DNA of 55,463 nucleotides from Chloroflexota bacterium (GTDB lineage Bacteria > Chloroflexota > Dehalococcoidia > SHYD01). Below the pieces are notes generated by a model. The model was not told the DNA's origin. It made no database searches and saw nothing but the letters and a program-made list of their open reading frames with translations. The stretch's first letter is position 1, and each line of letters opens with the position of its first letter. The position numbers and the translations under genes are program-made. Shown here one piece after another: positions 41,072 to 49,870 of this stretch. The DNA lies in NCBI GenBank assembly GCA_016190485.1, contig JACPQN010000093.1, forward strand, positions 1 to 55,463, given 5' to 3'.

Positions 41072-41794
41072 TCAAGCTCCTTGCCGCTCTGGCGGCGGCT
41101 CCAACATCGCTCGGAGCGCTTGCAGCGCCTGGAACTGGGTGGCTTTGATGGTCCCTTCGGCTTTGCCCAGGACTTTCGCCGCTTCGGCCACCGAGAGCCC
41201 TGCGCCGAACCGCAGCGAGAGCACCTCCTGCTGGGCCGGGGTCAAGCGCCTCATGGCGTGCACCACTGTTTGTACCGCCAGCGAGCGCTCCACCTCCTGC
41301 TCAGGGTCGTCCTGGGCCGGTAGCGAAATGGTATCTAGCGGTACGGCCTGCCCGCGGCGTGCCCGCCGTCTCAGGGCGTCGACCACGCAGTTATGCGCGA
41401 TGCGAAAGAGCCACGCAGCGAAGGGGACCCCCTGCCAGCGAAACGTCTCCAGCTTGTCCACCATTTTCAGAAAGGTCTCCTGACACAGGTCTTCAGCATC
41501 CGCCCGATTGCCGATCCGAGCCAGGGCAAAACGATACACCCGGTCGTAGTAGCGCTCGTAGAGGAGCGCAAGACTCTGCCGGTCCCGCCGCTGGGCCTGC
41601 GCCGCGCATTCTTCGTCGGTGAGAGTAGCCGGCTCTGGGCTGCTCACAGGTTCCGCCGCATCTATGGCCCTCTGGAGAAAGCCACCGGTCTTGCGTGGGT
41701 GTTCAGTGCCTTCAATACCTAGTAACGCAGCATTCGCCAGAAGGTTTAGGCTTCCGCCTGATTTGAGGGAAGTCGGCCGGGGCCTCACACGCAT
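41072..41794 (-). CDS. ECF-type RNA polymerase sigma factor
   Basis: Extracytoplasmic-function sigma factor. Region 2 reads LYERYYDRVYRFALARIGNR, ADAEDLCQETFLKM and WLFRIAHNCVVDALRRR. Region 4 reads LTPAQQEVLSLRFGAGLSVAEAA, then GKAEGTIKATQFQALQAL (key GKAEGTIKA). The start is uncertain: ATG 41794 gives 240 residues, while a GTG at 41647 would give about 190, closer to the family norm. It is followed within 5 bp by its putative anti-sigma factor. Confidence 0.88.
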   Translation of the reverse strand: MRVRPRPTSLKSGGSLNLLANAALLGIEGTEHPRKTGGFLQRAIDAAEPVSSPEPATLTDEECAAQAQRRDRQSLALLYERYYDRVYRFALARIGNRADAEDLCQETFLKMVDKLETFRWQGVPFAAWLFRIAHNCVVDALRRRARRGQAVPLDTISLPAQDDPEQEVERSLAVQTVVHAMRRLTPAQQEVLSLRFGAGLSVAEAAKVLGKAEGTIKATQFQALQALRAMLEPPPERQGA

Positions 41795-41879
41795 GTGGGC
41801 GCCGCCCGGCAATAGAATGACGCAGCGGGCACGAATGCTCGCTGCGTCAAGACGAAAGCGGAGCGCTACGTCGTACGGC

Positions 41880-42818
41880 TCAGCTCTTGAGGTGTCGCTC
41901 GAACCAGGCCAGGGTCTTGGCCCAGGCATCCCGCGCCGCCTCCGGGTTATAGGCCTGTCCGGTGTCGTTGTGGAAGGCATGGGCGGCGTTGGGGTAGATG
42001 ATCTTCTCGAAGGTCTTGTTGCTCTCCTTCATGGCCTTCTCCATAGCTTCGCTCCCCTGGGTGATGCGCGTATCCCGTTCCCCATAGATGCCCAGCACCG
42101 CGGCCCGGATGTTGGGCACGTCCTCCAGCGGTGGGTTGGGGCCGTAGAAAGGTACGGCCGCCCGAAGCTCCGGCATCTGGGTGGCCACCCGCCAGGTCAC
42201 GCCACCACCAAAGCAGAACCCCACCATCCCCAGCCGGTCACGGCGCACGTAGGGCAGCGTCTGCAGGTGCGTGGCGCCACTCTTGAAGTCCTGGATGAAG
42301 CGGTCGGGCGGCGTGTTGCCCAGGATCCCCGGCACCTGCGCCGGGTCCGTGATCTTCTCGGTGCCCCCTTCTCGGGACAGCAGGTCCACCGCGAGACCCA
42401 CGTAGCCCGCTTTGGCCAGACGACGGGTCACGTCTCTGATGTGCTCGTTCACCCCCCGGTTCTCGTGACACACCAGCGCTGCCGGAAAGGGACCGTTGCC
42501 TCTGGGACGCGCCAAATAACCCAGGAGCGTCGCGCTCTGCCCAGGGAACTGCACCGCCTCGGCCACGATGTCGGGATCGGTGGCGCTGACACCGGGGCCG
42601 GCCGGCGTGGGCGCTGGCGCGGCGGTGGCCGTAGGGGCGGCAGTAGCCGCGGCTTGCGGTGGCGCTGGAGGCGTGCCGCAGGCCACCAGGATGGCGCTGG
42701 CGGAGGTCATGCTGCCAGTCAGCGCCGCCAGGCGGCGCAGGGCGTCCCGGCGGGTCATGCGACTCTCCAGGTACTCCTCCACAAACTCGTCGACGAGATA
42801 CTGCTTGAGCGTGTACAC
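41880..42818 (-). CDS. Dienelactone hydrolase family lipoprotein
   Basis: A 312-residue exported hydrolase. The N-terminus has a twin-arginine-like MTRRDALRRLAALTG (~residues 21-35), a hydrophobic stretch and lipobox LVAC, then an Ala/Pro/Thr linker. The catalytic domain shows CHENRGVNEHIRDV, the nucleophile elbow GFCFGGG (Cys), Asp in GERDTRI and His in HAFHND, the full Cys-Asp-His triad of dienelactone hydrolases. The physiological substrate is unknown. It is upstream of the sigma gene on the same strand. Confidence 0.88.
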   Translation of the reverse strand: MYTLKQYLVDEFVEEYLESRMTRRDALRRLAALTGSMTSASAILVACGTPPAPPQAAATAAPTATAAPAPTPAGPGVSATDPDIVAEAVQFPGQSATLLGYLARPRGNGPFPAALVCHENRGVNEHIRDVTRRLAKAGYVGLAVDLLSREGGTEKITDPAQVPGILGNTPPDRFIQDFKSGATHLQTLPYVRRDRLGMVGFCFGGGVTWRVATQMPELRAAVPFYGPNPPLEDVPNIRAAVLGIYGERDTRITQGSEAMEKAMKESNKTFEKIIYPNAAHAFHNDTGQAYNPEAARDAWAKTLAWFERHLKS

Positions 42819-42945
42819 GTTGCCACCTTTCTGATGAGTCTACACTCCAACGCGCGGGCCGCGTTGCGTTTTATACGGAGGGTGTTACATGCCGCCGCTG
42901 GTGCGTGGAAACCGCCAGACATTGATACGTAACTGGTCAACTAGA

Positions 42946-42974
42946 TTGACAATAGCGTTGTCAAGTCCTATACT
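42946..42974 (+). promoter_or_regulatory. Heat-shock promoter with HspR-like inverted repeats
   Basis: TTGACA and TATACT are separated by 17 bp. The -35 lies inside TTGACAA-N5-TTGTCAA (42946-42964), a perfect inverted repeat. Upstream, GTCAA-N5-TTGAC overlaps it, giving alternating half-sites. Transcription would start near 42981, 20 bp before dnaJ. Repression by the hspR product encoded in the same operon is the natural reading. Confidence 0.65.
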
Positions 42975-43001
42975 GGTACCCAGGTGGGAGCTGAGGAAAA
43001 C

Positions 43002-43979
43002 ATGCCTGGCAAAGACTATTACGCGATCCTGGGAGTCTCGCGCACTGCCTCCGAAAAGGAGATCAAGCAGGCGTACCGCCGTCTCGCGCGCAAACACCAC
43101 CCCGATGTGAATCCTGGGGACAAGCAGGCCGAAGCTCACTTCAAAGAGATCAATAACGCCTACGAGGTGCTCGCCGATCCGGAGAAGCGCAAGAAGTACG
43201 ACCTCTACGGGGAGCACTGGCAGCAGGCAGACCAGTTCTCGCAGCAGTGGCCGGGCGCCGGCGGGCGAAGAGGCGCCGGCGCCCCTGGGGGCGCCACGGG
43301 CTTCGGCGGGATAGACTTCGATCTCCAGGACATCTTTGGCGGCATCTTTGGCGAACGCAGCGGGCGCGCCCGGAGCCACCGGGGCCAGGACCTGGAGCAC
43401 CACACCGAGATCACGCTGGAGGAGGCCTACCATGGGAGCACCAGGGTGCTCCAGCTCCAGAGCGAGCAGGTCTGTTCCACCTGCCGAGGCACCGGCGCCG
43501 TAAGGGGGGTGACCTGCGGCGGGTGCCAGGGGATGGGCGTCCAGTTCCGGCCCAAGCGCTTGGAGATCAAAGTTCCCCCCGGCGCCAAAGACGGCGCCCG
43601 CATCCGGGTGGCGGGAGAGGGCCAGGCGGGCCTCGGTGGCGGGCCCAAGGGGGACCTCTATCTGGTGTGCTCCCTGCGACCTCACGATCGCTTTGAACGG
43701 AGAGGCGACGACCTCCACCTGGAGGTACAGGTGCCGCTGGTCATCGCGGTGCTGGGGGGAGAGGTGCAGATACCCACCCTCCGGGGCAGCAGCATCATGC
43801 TCAAGGTGCCGCCCGAGACTCAGAACGGCCAGGTGATCCGGCTGGCGGGACTGGGCATGCCCCTCATGGGCAACCCCAGCGCCCACGGAGACCTCTACGC
43901 CCGGGTGAAGGTGCTGCTGCCCGTCCGGCTCACGGCGGAGCAAAAGAAGCTCTTCGAGGCCCTGAGAGCGGCGCTGTAA
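43002..43979 (+). CDS. dnaJ: DnaJ-type chaperone with reduced zinc domain
   Basis: Co-chaperone stimulating DnaK. The J domain (residues ~5-70) is complete with HPD. A Gly-rich linker follows ([16 protein letters not shown]). The cysteine region holds only two CxxCxGxG motifs (CSTCRGTG and CGGCQGMG) instead of four, enough for about one zinc. The C-terminal substrate domains are intact ([22 protein letters not shown]). At 325 residues it lies between CbpA and full DnaJ. ATG 43002 has GAGGAAAAC before it. First gene of the heat-shock operon. Confidence 0.92.
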   Translation: MPGKDYYAILGVSRTASEKEIKQAYRRLARKHHPDVNPGDKQAEAHFKEINNAYEVLADPEKRKKYDLYGEHWQQADQFSQQWPGAGGRRGAGAPGGATGFGGIDFDLQDIFGGIFGERSGRARSHRGQDLEHHTEITLEEAYHGSTRVLQLQSEQVCSTCRGTGAVRGVTCGGCQGMGVQFRPKRLEIKVPPGAKDGARIRVAGEGQAGLGGGPKGDLYLVCSLRPHDRFERRGDDLHLEVQVPLVIAVLGGEVQIPTLRGSSIMLKVPPETQNGQVIRLAGLGMPLMGNPSAHGDLYARVKVLLPVRLTAEQKKLFEALRAAL

Positions 43980-44006
43980 GTACGGAGACGGGCAAGGAAG
44001 CGAGCT

Positions 44007-44327
44007 ATGGCCCTGATGAGTGACCTGCCCGATAGCGAGCCCTGCTACGTTATCAGCGTGGCGGCCAGGCTCCTGGGCATGCACGTCCAGACCCTGCGCT
44101 ACTACGAGCGTGCCGGCCTCATCGAGCCGACCCGCTCCAGGGGCAACATCCGCCTCTACTCCCAGCGGGACCTGGCCCGGCTGCGGGAGGTCCGGCGCCT
44201 GATGGAGGACCTGGGGGTGAACCTCGCGGGCGCGGAGGTGATCCTGCGGATGCGGGACCGCATCGCTCAGCTCGAGCAGGAGCGGGACGCGCTGGCCGGA
44301 GAAGTTCAGCGGCTGCGACAGGCTTAA
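44007..44327 (+). CDS. hspR: HspR-type MerR family heat-shock repressor
   Basis: A 106-residue MerR-type regulator. The helix-turn-helix and wing read CYVISVAARLLGMHVQTLRYYERAGLIEPTRS (key MHVQTLRYYERAGLIEP), then GNIRLYSQRDLARLREVRRL, followed by a C-terminal coiled coil (RIAQLEQERDALAGEVQRL). Presence right after dnaJ and before clpC is the classical HspR layout of Actinobacteria and Chloroflexi. It probably binds the inverted repeats at 42946-42964 and represses the operon until stress. Confidence 0.87.
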   Translation: MALMSDLPDSEPCYVISVAARLLGMHVQTLRYYERAGLIEPTRSRGNIRLYSQRDLARLREVRRLMEDLGVNLAGAEVILRMRDRIAQLEQERDALAGEVQRLRQA

Positions 44328-44345
44328 GCGTAGGTAAGAAAGGAC

Positions 44346-44747
44346 GTGGCGGAGCTTTCAGCGAATCAGAGGGCACGGCTGGAGAAGGCAGCACGATTTC
44401 TTAGGACTGCCCAGATGTGCCTACGAGAAGCTGATTATGATAGTAGCATTTCCCGTGCCTTTTACGCTGTTTTCCACAGCCTGAATGCGCTCCTGGACAT
44501 TGAAGAAGAGATTAGTCATCCTGAATTGATAAGACAAGCTATTCAGTGGAATCGATCTCACACCCAACTAAGAAGGGCTGGTGCTTTGGATAGGCGACAC
44601 ACTGATCTAGGTGACTCGCTCGAGGGTATTCGGCGGTGGCGCACAGAAGCAGATTACGATTTGGAAGCAGGCACAATTGAACGAGCTCAAAATAGTGCAC
44701 GGTTCGCGGAGCAGATGCTACAGGTTGTAAAGGAGGTCCTCCTATGA
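44346..44747 (+). CDS. HEPN domain protein (putative RNase toxin)
   Basis: A 133-residue helical protein with the HEPN active-site pattern Rx6H: Arg37 and His44 in SRAFYAVFHSLNALL. The long C-terminal helix (TIERAQNSARFAEQMLQVVKE) is typical. Many such proteins are RNase toxins paired with a nucleotidyltransferase antitoxin. GTG start with GAAAGGA. The DNA is AT-rich compared with hspR and clpC, so it was inserted into the heat-shock cluster with the next gene, which it overlaps by 4 bp. Confidence 0.75.
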   Translation: MAELSANQRARLEKAARFLRTAQMCLREADYDSSISRAFYAVFHSLNALLDIEEEISHPELIRQAIQWNRSHTQLRRAGALDRRHTDLGDSLEGIRRWRTEADYDLEAGTIERAQNSARFAEQMLQVVKEVLL

Positions 44748-45196
44748 GTACAGCATCGGTAAGGCCATCTTCGCAAGAAGTTCGGAAAAGGGCTGAGCAA
44801 ATCAAACGGAGGATTGAAGCCAAGTTTCCCAATGTGAATGTGGATGTTGCCGATTGGAATGACCTAATCGGAGAAAATAGAGGACTTTGGGAACATCGCG
44901 GCTTTCCACTACCGCGTCCTTGGGTCCATGCCTACCTTCTCATTCAGGGAGACCAAGAAACAACGGAGGAAGCCGCTGCCTTGGCAGATAGTGAGGTCGC
45001 CCGTCTCCTTGAAGAAACAAACGTGGTGATAGAGATCAAAAGAACAGCTCGTGTTGTGTGCAAGAAATCTGAGGTTCCCACTTTAGGGCTGCAACCTCGG
45101 CACACCGTGATTTCGGATCACAGAGGCATTCTCTTTGTCTGCATCTCAAACGATCATGAGTTACATGACTGGGGCAGGTTAAAGCCCCAAGGCTAG
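44744..45196 (+). CDS. Unknown protein paired with HEPN gene (putative antitoxin)
   Basis: A 150-residue protein I do not recognise. An N-terminal helix (EVRKRAEQIKRRIEAKF) is followed by alternating strands and helices. There is no GS...D.D motif of MNT antitoxins, although the overall pattern (helix, DVADWND, then strand RVVC) could be a degraded nucleotidyltransferase fold. ATGA overlap with the HEPN gene implies coupled translation. Same AT-rich composition. Role as the HEPN partner is inference. Confidence 0.5.
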   Translation: MSTASVRPSSQEVRKRAEQIKRRIEAKFPNVNVDVADWNDLIGENRGLWEHRGFPLPRPWVHAYLLIQGDQETTEEAAALADSEVARLLEETNVVIEIKRTARVVCKKSEVPTLGLQPRHTVISDHRGILFVCISNDHELHDWGRLKPQG

Positions 45197-45215
45197 CGAA
45201 CAGAGGTGAATAATC

Positions 45216-47681
45216 ATGGTTATGCGACCAGATAGGTTTACAGAATCAGCCCAGGAAGTGCTGGCCATCTCCCAGGACGTGGTGCGGCGCTTCCGCCACA
45301 ACCAGTGGGACGTGGAGCACATCCTGCTGGCCTTGCTAGAGCAGCAGGACGGCTTGACCGCTCAGATTCTCCAGAAGCTAGGCGTTGATCCTGAGCTGGT
45401 GCGCCAGCGGGTGGCGTCAGCGCTGGAGGCGGCGCCAAAGATGGCCTACGAGTCCACGCAGATATTCGCCACGCCCCGCATCGCGACACTGTTCCAGAAC
45501 GCCGACGCCGAAGCTAAGCGCCTCAAGGACGAGTTCATCGGCACGGAGCACCTGCTCATCGCGGTGGCCTCAGAGCGCGGCGGCGAGTCGGCCCGCATCC
45601 TGCGGGAGTTCGGCGTCGATCAGGAGAAGGTCTATAAAGCCCTGCGGGAGATCCGCGGCTCGGCCAGAGTCGAGGACCCGAGGGCCGAGAGCAAGTATCG
45701 TGCCCTGGAGAAATACAGCACCGACCTCACCGAGCTGGCCCGCAACGGCAAGCTTGACCCCGTCATCGGGCGAGAGAACGAGGTGCGCCGGGTGATGCAG
45801 ATCCTGACCCGCCGCACCAAGAACAACCCCGTCATCGTGGGCGAGGCCGGCGTGGGTAAGACCGCCATCGCCGAGGGCCTGGCCCAGAAGATCGTGGCCG
45901 GCGACGTGCCGGAGATGCTCAAGGGCCGCCGGGTGCTGGCCCTCTCCATGGGGGCCCTGGTGGCCGGCAGCAAGTTCCGGGGCGAGTTCGAGGAGCGCCT
46001 CAAGGCCGTCATGGACGAGATCAAGCGGGCCCAGGGCGAGATCATCCTCTTTATCGACGAGCTGCACACCGTGGTAGGCGCGGGCGCAGCCGAGGGCGCG
46101 CTGGACGCCAGCAACATGCTGAAGCCAGCCCTGGCCCGGGGCGAGCTCCAGTGCGTGGGCGCCACCACGCCCGACGAGTATCGTGAGCGCATCGAGAAAG
46201 ACGCGGCCCTGGAGCGGCGCTTTCAGCCGGTGTGGGTGGAGGAGCCCGACGAGGCCACCGCTATCGAGATGCTGCGGGGCGTGCGGCCCCGCTACGAGGC
46301 CCACCACAAGATCAAGATCGACGACAGCGCGCTGGACGCCGCGGTGAAGCTCAGCGCCCGCTATATCCCCGACCGTCACCTGCCCGACAAGGCCATCGAC
46401 CTCATCGACGAGGCGGCCTCCAAGCTGCGCATCGACGCCGAGGACCTACCCCAGGAGCTGAAGCAGCAGGAGCAGCAGATCAAGCAGCTCTCCGACGAGG
46501 AGGAGGCCGCGGCCCAGCGCCAGGAGTACGAGCACGCCGCCCGCCTCAAGAGCCAGCGCCTGGCCCTGGAGCCCCAGTACCAGGCGGCCAAGGCCCAGTG
46601 GCAGCAGGAGCGGCACATAGACTACGTGGTGGATGAAGAGGACGTGGCCCAACTGGTGGCTCAGTGGACCGGCGTGCCCGTGGCCCGGATGCTGGAGGGC
46701 GAGGGTGAGAAGCTGCTCCACATGGAGGAGCGGCTGCACCAGCGGGTCATCGGCCAGGAGGAGGCCGTGGAGGCCATCGCCGACGCCATCCGCCGGGCCC
46801 GGGCGGGCCTCAAGGACCCCAAACGACCTATCGGCAGCTTCATCTTCCTGGGGCCCACGGGCGTGGGCAAGACGGAGCTGGCTCGCACTCTGGCGGCCTA
46901 CCTCTTCGACGACGAGGAGGCCATGGTGCGCATCGACATGTCGGAGTACATGGAGAAGCACACCGTCAGCCGCCTCATTGGCGCGCCGCCGGGCTACATC
47001 GGCTACGAGGAGGGCGGCCAGCTCACCGAGGCGGTGCGTCGCCGCCCCTACCGGGTCATCCTCTTCGACGAGGTGGAGAAGGCCCACCCAGACGTCTTCA
47101 ACATCCTGCTCCAGATCCTGGACGACGCCCGCCAGACCGACGGCCCCGGCCGCACCGAGGACTACCGCAACACCGAGGTGATCAAGACCAGCAACCTGGG
47201 CACCGGCGAGCTGGGCCGGGAGGCCATGGGCTTCGCCCGGGCCCGGGAGGACCGGGACGAGGAGCGGCGGCTGCGGGCCTCCATCGAGACGGCCCTGAAG
47301 CAGGCCTTCCGGCCCGAGTTCCTGAACCGGATCGACGAGATCATCATCTTCCACCCGCTGACGGAGGAGCAGATCAAGCAGATCGTGGACCTCCAGGTGT
47401 GGGCGGTGCAGCAGCGGCTGGAGGAGCACCAGATCACCATCCGCCTGACGGAGGCGGCCAAGGCCTGGGTGGCCCACGAGGGCTACGACCGCAGCTTCGG
47501 CGCCCGGCCCCTGCGCCGCACCGTCCAGCGCTACGTGGAGAACCCCATCAGCAAGGAGCTGCTGGCGGGACACTACCAGCCGGGCGACACGGTGCTGGTG
47601 GACGCGGGGGCCGAGGGCCTGGCCTTCAGCCGGGAGGCAGCGCCTGCCCCGAGCGCCGCCGAAGGGGCGGTGGCGGTGTAG
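45216..47681 (+). CDS. clpC: ClpC-type AAA+ chaperone/protease ATPase
   Basis: Unfolds proteins for ClpP or refolds aggregates. The 821-residue protein has the Clp N-domain (two repeats, residues 1-145), AAA1 with [13 protein letters not shown] (~212) and FIDELH, a short middle domain with an UVR-like [18 protein letters not shown], and AAA2 with [14 protein letters not shown] and [13 protein letters not shown]. The short middle domain favours ClpC over ClpB. AAA2 carries [20 protein letters not shown], slightly divergent. The last ~12 residues come from a dispersed repeat. It ends the heat-shock operon. Confidence 0.94.
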   Translation: MVMRPDRFTESAQEVLAISQDVVRRFRHNQWDVEHILLALLEQQDGLTAQILQKLGVDPELVRQRVASALEAAPKMAYESTQIFATPRIATLFQNADAEAKRLKDEFIGTEHLLIAVASERGGESARILREFGVDQEKVYKALREIRGSARVEDPRAESKYRALEKYSTDLTELARNGKLDPVIGRENEVRRVMQILTRRTKNNPVIVGEAGVGKTAIAEGLAQKIVAGDVPEMLKGRRVLALSMGALVAGSKFRGEFEERLKAVMDEIKRAQGEIILFIDELHTVVGAGAAEGALDASNMLKPALARGELQCVGATTPDEYRERIEKDAALERRFQPVWVEEPDEATAIEMLRGVRPRYEAHHKIKIDDSALDAAVKLSARYIPDRHLPDKAIDLIDEAASKLRIDAEDLPQELKQQEQQIKQLSDEEEAAAQRQEYEHAARLKSQRLALEPQYQAAKAQWQQERHIDYVVDEEDVAQLVAQWTGVPVARMLEGEGEKLLHMEERLHQRVIGQEEAVEAIADAIRRARAGLKDPKRPIGSFIFLGPTGVGKTELARTLAAYLFDDEEAMVRIDMSEYMEKHTVSRLIGAPPGYIGYEEGGQLTEAVRRRPYRVILFDEVEKAHPDVFNILLQILDDARQTDGPGRTEDYRNTEVIKTSNLGTGELGREAMGFARAREDRDEERRLRASIETALKQAFRPEFLNRIDEIIIFHPLTEEQIKQIVDLQVWAVQQRLEEHQITIRLTEAAKAWVAHEGYDRSFGARPLRRTVQRYVENPISKELLAGHYQPGDTVLVDAGAEGLAFSREAAPAPSAAEGAVAV
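47646..47668. repeat. Repeat-derived C-terminal tail of clpC
   Basis: GCCCCGAGCGCCGCCGAAGG matches GCCCTGAGCGGCGGCGAAGG at about 53918 except at three positions, so the end of clpC is built from a member of this repeat family. Confidence 0.55.
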
Positions 47682-47736
47682 TCAGGAAGAAGGAACGAGG
47701 AAAAGGGAACAATAGAGGGAACCCACAGGAAAGACG

Positions 47737-48117
47737 ATGACTGGACCCCGGCAAAACGTCAGGATGGCACTGTTTGCCCTTTCCGGAAATCAGTGCGCCT
47801 TTCCTGAGTGCTCAGAGCCCATGTTCGACGCAGGCACAGGCACAATACTTGGAGAGGTGTGCCACATCTACGCCCAAAGCCCAGGCGGGCCGCGCTACAA
47901 TGGCGGGCTGTCCGCTGAAGAACTGCACAGCATAGGGAATCTTATCCTCCTTTGTCGGGCTCACCACAAGATCGTTGATGAGCACCCCGATAAGTACAGC
48001 GCAGACCACCTTCGGCGGATCAAAGCAGAGCACGAATCTCGTGCAGCCACAACGCCACCCCAAACGATGCTTCGGTTAATACAAGCGTTAGCACCGGACG
48101 TACCCGATAACTGGTGA
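47737..48117 (+). CDS. HNH endonuclease (5' part of an interrupted gene)
   Basis: A 126-residue protein with a complete HNH motif: CAFPECSEPM as the first zinc pair, GEVCHIYAQSPGGPRYNGG with the catalytic His, IGNLILLCRAHHKIVD with Asn and His, and DHLRRIKAEHE. The reading frame stops at a TGA (48115-48117) and then stays open in the same frame for 115 more codons to 48465. It is therefore probably the first half of a ~240-residue nuclease. Mid-GC composition suggests acquisition. Confidence 0.75.
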   Translation: MTGPRQNVRMALFALSGNQCAFPECSEPMFDAGTGTILGEVCHIYAQSPGGPRYNGGLSAEELHSIGNLILLCRAHHKIVDEHPDKYSADHLRRIKAEHESRAATTPPQTMLRLIQALAPDVPDNW

Positions 48118-48465
48118 GAGCGTCCAGGCGCACCAGTCTTCCGGCTTGGGCTGGCCAGCTCTCGACGTGAAGATCGGCCGTGGATATTTGAACTTACGCT
48201 CGAACAAGTTGACGGCAGTGACCTCGGGAACTTGCGCTACCGCTGGCGCCATGCTGGGGTCGAGTATGAACTCAGGACACCACCGGTGGACAAGCGCCCC
48301 AATCAGAACCGCAAGTGGAGATTAGACAACCTTGTTCTCGAGCAGAATGGCCAGCTGCTGGAACTAAAACTGAGGTTTTGGTGGGGAGGAGCTGAACGCA
48401 CTATGATCTACAGTTGGGAAAGGGATCAAGACTACCAAAACGTTAAGCCGACCATACGATACTAA
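48118..48465 (+). pseudogene. 3' continuation of the HNH gene after an in-frame TGA
   Basis: The open frame directly after the stop encodes FELTLEQVDGSDLGNLRYRW, EYELRTPPVDKRPNQNRKW and LELKLRFWWGGAERTMIYSW. This looks like a real globular domain and not random sequence. No good independent start is present (a TTG at 48232 lacks a ribosome-binding site). Read-through of TGA or a recent nonsense mutation are the two options. Confidence 0.6.
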
Positions 48466-48584
48466 GCTTTATTGCTCAACAGCCGTTCTGAGAGACTGTA
48501 AGGGAGCCTCCACCACTATACAACTCCAGCGCCAGCATCGATTCCACGTGGGTAGACTAGGCGAGGCATCTCCCATCGCCTTTC

Positions 48585-48640
48585 GCTCCCTCACGCCAGG
48601 GAGAGAGCCACACCCCCGCCCTGGGCGGGAGGGGGCGAGG
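48585..48640. repeat. GC-rich hairpin region of the CCCTCTCCC repeat type
   Basis: Contains CTCCCTCACGCCAGGGAGAG and CCCGCCCTGGGCGGG hairpins. The interval 48466-48695 holds nothing else; it may serve as a terminator for the DUF2283 gene. Confidence 0.5.
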
Positions 48641-48695
48641 CTGTTCACATTGGGTCAGGCGCGCGCCCAGGGGCGACAGGAAAGTGGGAAATGAG

Positions 48696-48941
48696 TCACG
48701 ATGCGCTTGACGCCAGCACCTTGAAGCCGTGCTCCTCCAGCAAGCGCCCCACCTGTGCCTGGTGTGGCAGGTCGTCCACCTTGACCCCCTGGCCGGGGTA
48801 CAGGATCTCAATACCAATGAGGGAATCATCTTCAGCATAGTCCAGGTGCCGCAGGTCATCGAGGCTCCTGGTGTACGCGAAAAGGGCGCTGGAAACCCGA
48901 ATATACACCGCATCGGACTTCTTGTCGTAACTTAGCTCCAT
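48696..48941 (-). CDS. DUF2283 family protein
   Basis: An 81-residue protein with the DUF2283 pattern: SYDKKSDAVYIRVSS at the N-terminus and DYAEDDSLIGIEIL in the middle. Family members are small, of unknown function, and very often sit next to a DUF4258 gene. Here the DUF4258-like ORF ends 7 bp upstream on the same strand. A toxin-antitoxin role is suspected for such pairs but not shown. Confidence 0.8.
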   Translation of the reverse strand: MELSYDKKSDAVYIRVSSALFAYTRSLDDLRHLDYAEDDSLIGIEILYPGQGVKVDDLPHQAQVGRLLEEHGFKVLASSAS

Positions 48942-48948
48942 CAGACCT

Positions 48949-49173
48949 TCACCTTCCTCGCACCCAGATCACTGTCACCACCGGTGGACTCACCTTGTCG
49001 TCCAAGACCGCTGTAATATCCCGCCCATCACGGAGCAACGTGGAACAACGGCGATTGCCTTTGACGTCTCTGTCTTCACGCAGGATGTGGCTGAGACAAT
49101 ACTCCACGTTCTCCCTTGTTAGCCCGCGCGTCGCTATTCGATCAAGCGCATGCGCTGTATACTCTAGCTCCGT
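48949..49173 (-). CDS. DUF4258-like protein with a lost ATG (ACG) start
   Basis: The frame encodes ~74 residues with a DUF4258 pattern: ELEYTAHALDRIATRG, ENVEYCLSHIL, LRDGRDITAVLDDK and VVTVIWVRGR. A TGA lies immediately upstream, and the codon at the expected start (49171-49173) is ACG where ATG is expected. The first in-frame GTG would remove 20 residues. It is either a pseudogene with a start-codon mutation or uses the rare ACG start. It lies between nth and DUF2283. Confidence 0.6.
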   Translation of the reverse strand, partial: TELEYTAHALDRIATRGLTRENVEYCLSHILREDRDVKGNRRCSTLLRDGRDITAVLDDKVSPPVVTVIWVRGR

Positions 49174-49183
49174 TCATGCGATC

Positions 49184-49870
49184 CTACCGTCCATGATCGT
49201 ATACAGTCGCTGCCTCCGCCGCCACCGCCGTGCTCGATGGGCAGCCCTGGTTCAGCGGGCACTCCGGGCAGCGGGGGCGGGGCGCCTTGCAGATGCGCCG
49301 CCCATGCTCGATGAGGTAGACGTGGAAGCGGTAAGCGTCCTGGGGCGCAACCATGCCCTCCAGGATGCCGTGGGCCTGGTCGGCGGTGGTCTTGGGCCCG
49401 ATGAGGCCCAGCCGGCGGGCCACCCGGTGCACGTGGGTGTCCACCGGGATGCAGGGGAAGCCCAGGGCAAACAGCAGCACGCAGCGGGCGGTCTTGGGCC
49501 CCACGCCGTGGAGGCTGGTCAGCCACTGGAGCGCCTCGCCGAAGGGGAGGTCCCGCAGGAATCCCAGGGAGTAGTCGCCCCGCCGCGCGTGGATCTCCTG
49601 GAGGATGGCCTTGATGCGGGGCGCCTTCTGCTGGGCCAGCCCCCCAGTGCGGATGCTCTCGGCAATGGCCTCCACCGGCGCCGCGCCGATGGCCTTCCAG
49701 CTCCCGAAGTCCTGCCACAGCAGGCCAAAGCTCCGCTCCGCGTTGAGGTCGGAGGTGTGCTGGGCCAGCACCGTCTGGATCAGCTCCTTCAGGGGCTCGT
49801 TGCGGGCGTACCACTCGCGCGGCCCGTAAAACGCGGCCAGGCGGCGGAGGACTTCCTGGGCGTCGTACAC
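49184..49870 (-). CDS. nth: Endonuclease III-like DNA glycosylase
   Basis: Base-excision repair glycosylase/lyase of 228 residues. It has the HhH motif LHGVGPKTARCVLL with catalytic Lys, VDTHVHRVARRLGL with catalytic Asp, and a 4Fe-4S cluster CKAPRPRCPECPLNQGC (spacing 6, 2, 5). The N-terminal QTVLAQHTSDLNAE replaces the usual LSAQTTD motif. Both catalytic residues are present, so glycosylase and lyase activity are expected. Confidence 0.9.
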   Translation of the reverse strand: MYDAQEVLRRLAAFYGPREWYARNEPLKELIQTVLAQHTSDLNAERSFGLLWQDFGSWKAIGAAPVEAIAESIRTGGLAQQKAPRIKAILQEIHARRGDYSLGFLRDLPFGEALQWLTSLHGVGPKTARCVLLFALGFPCIPVDTHVHRVARRLGLIGPKTTADQAHGILEGMVAPQDAYRFHVYLIEHGRRICKAPRPRCPECPLNQGCPSSTAVAAEAATVYDHGR

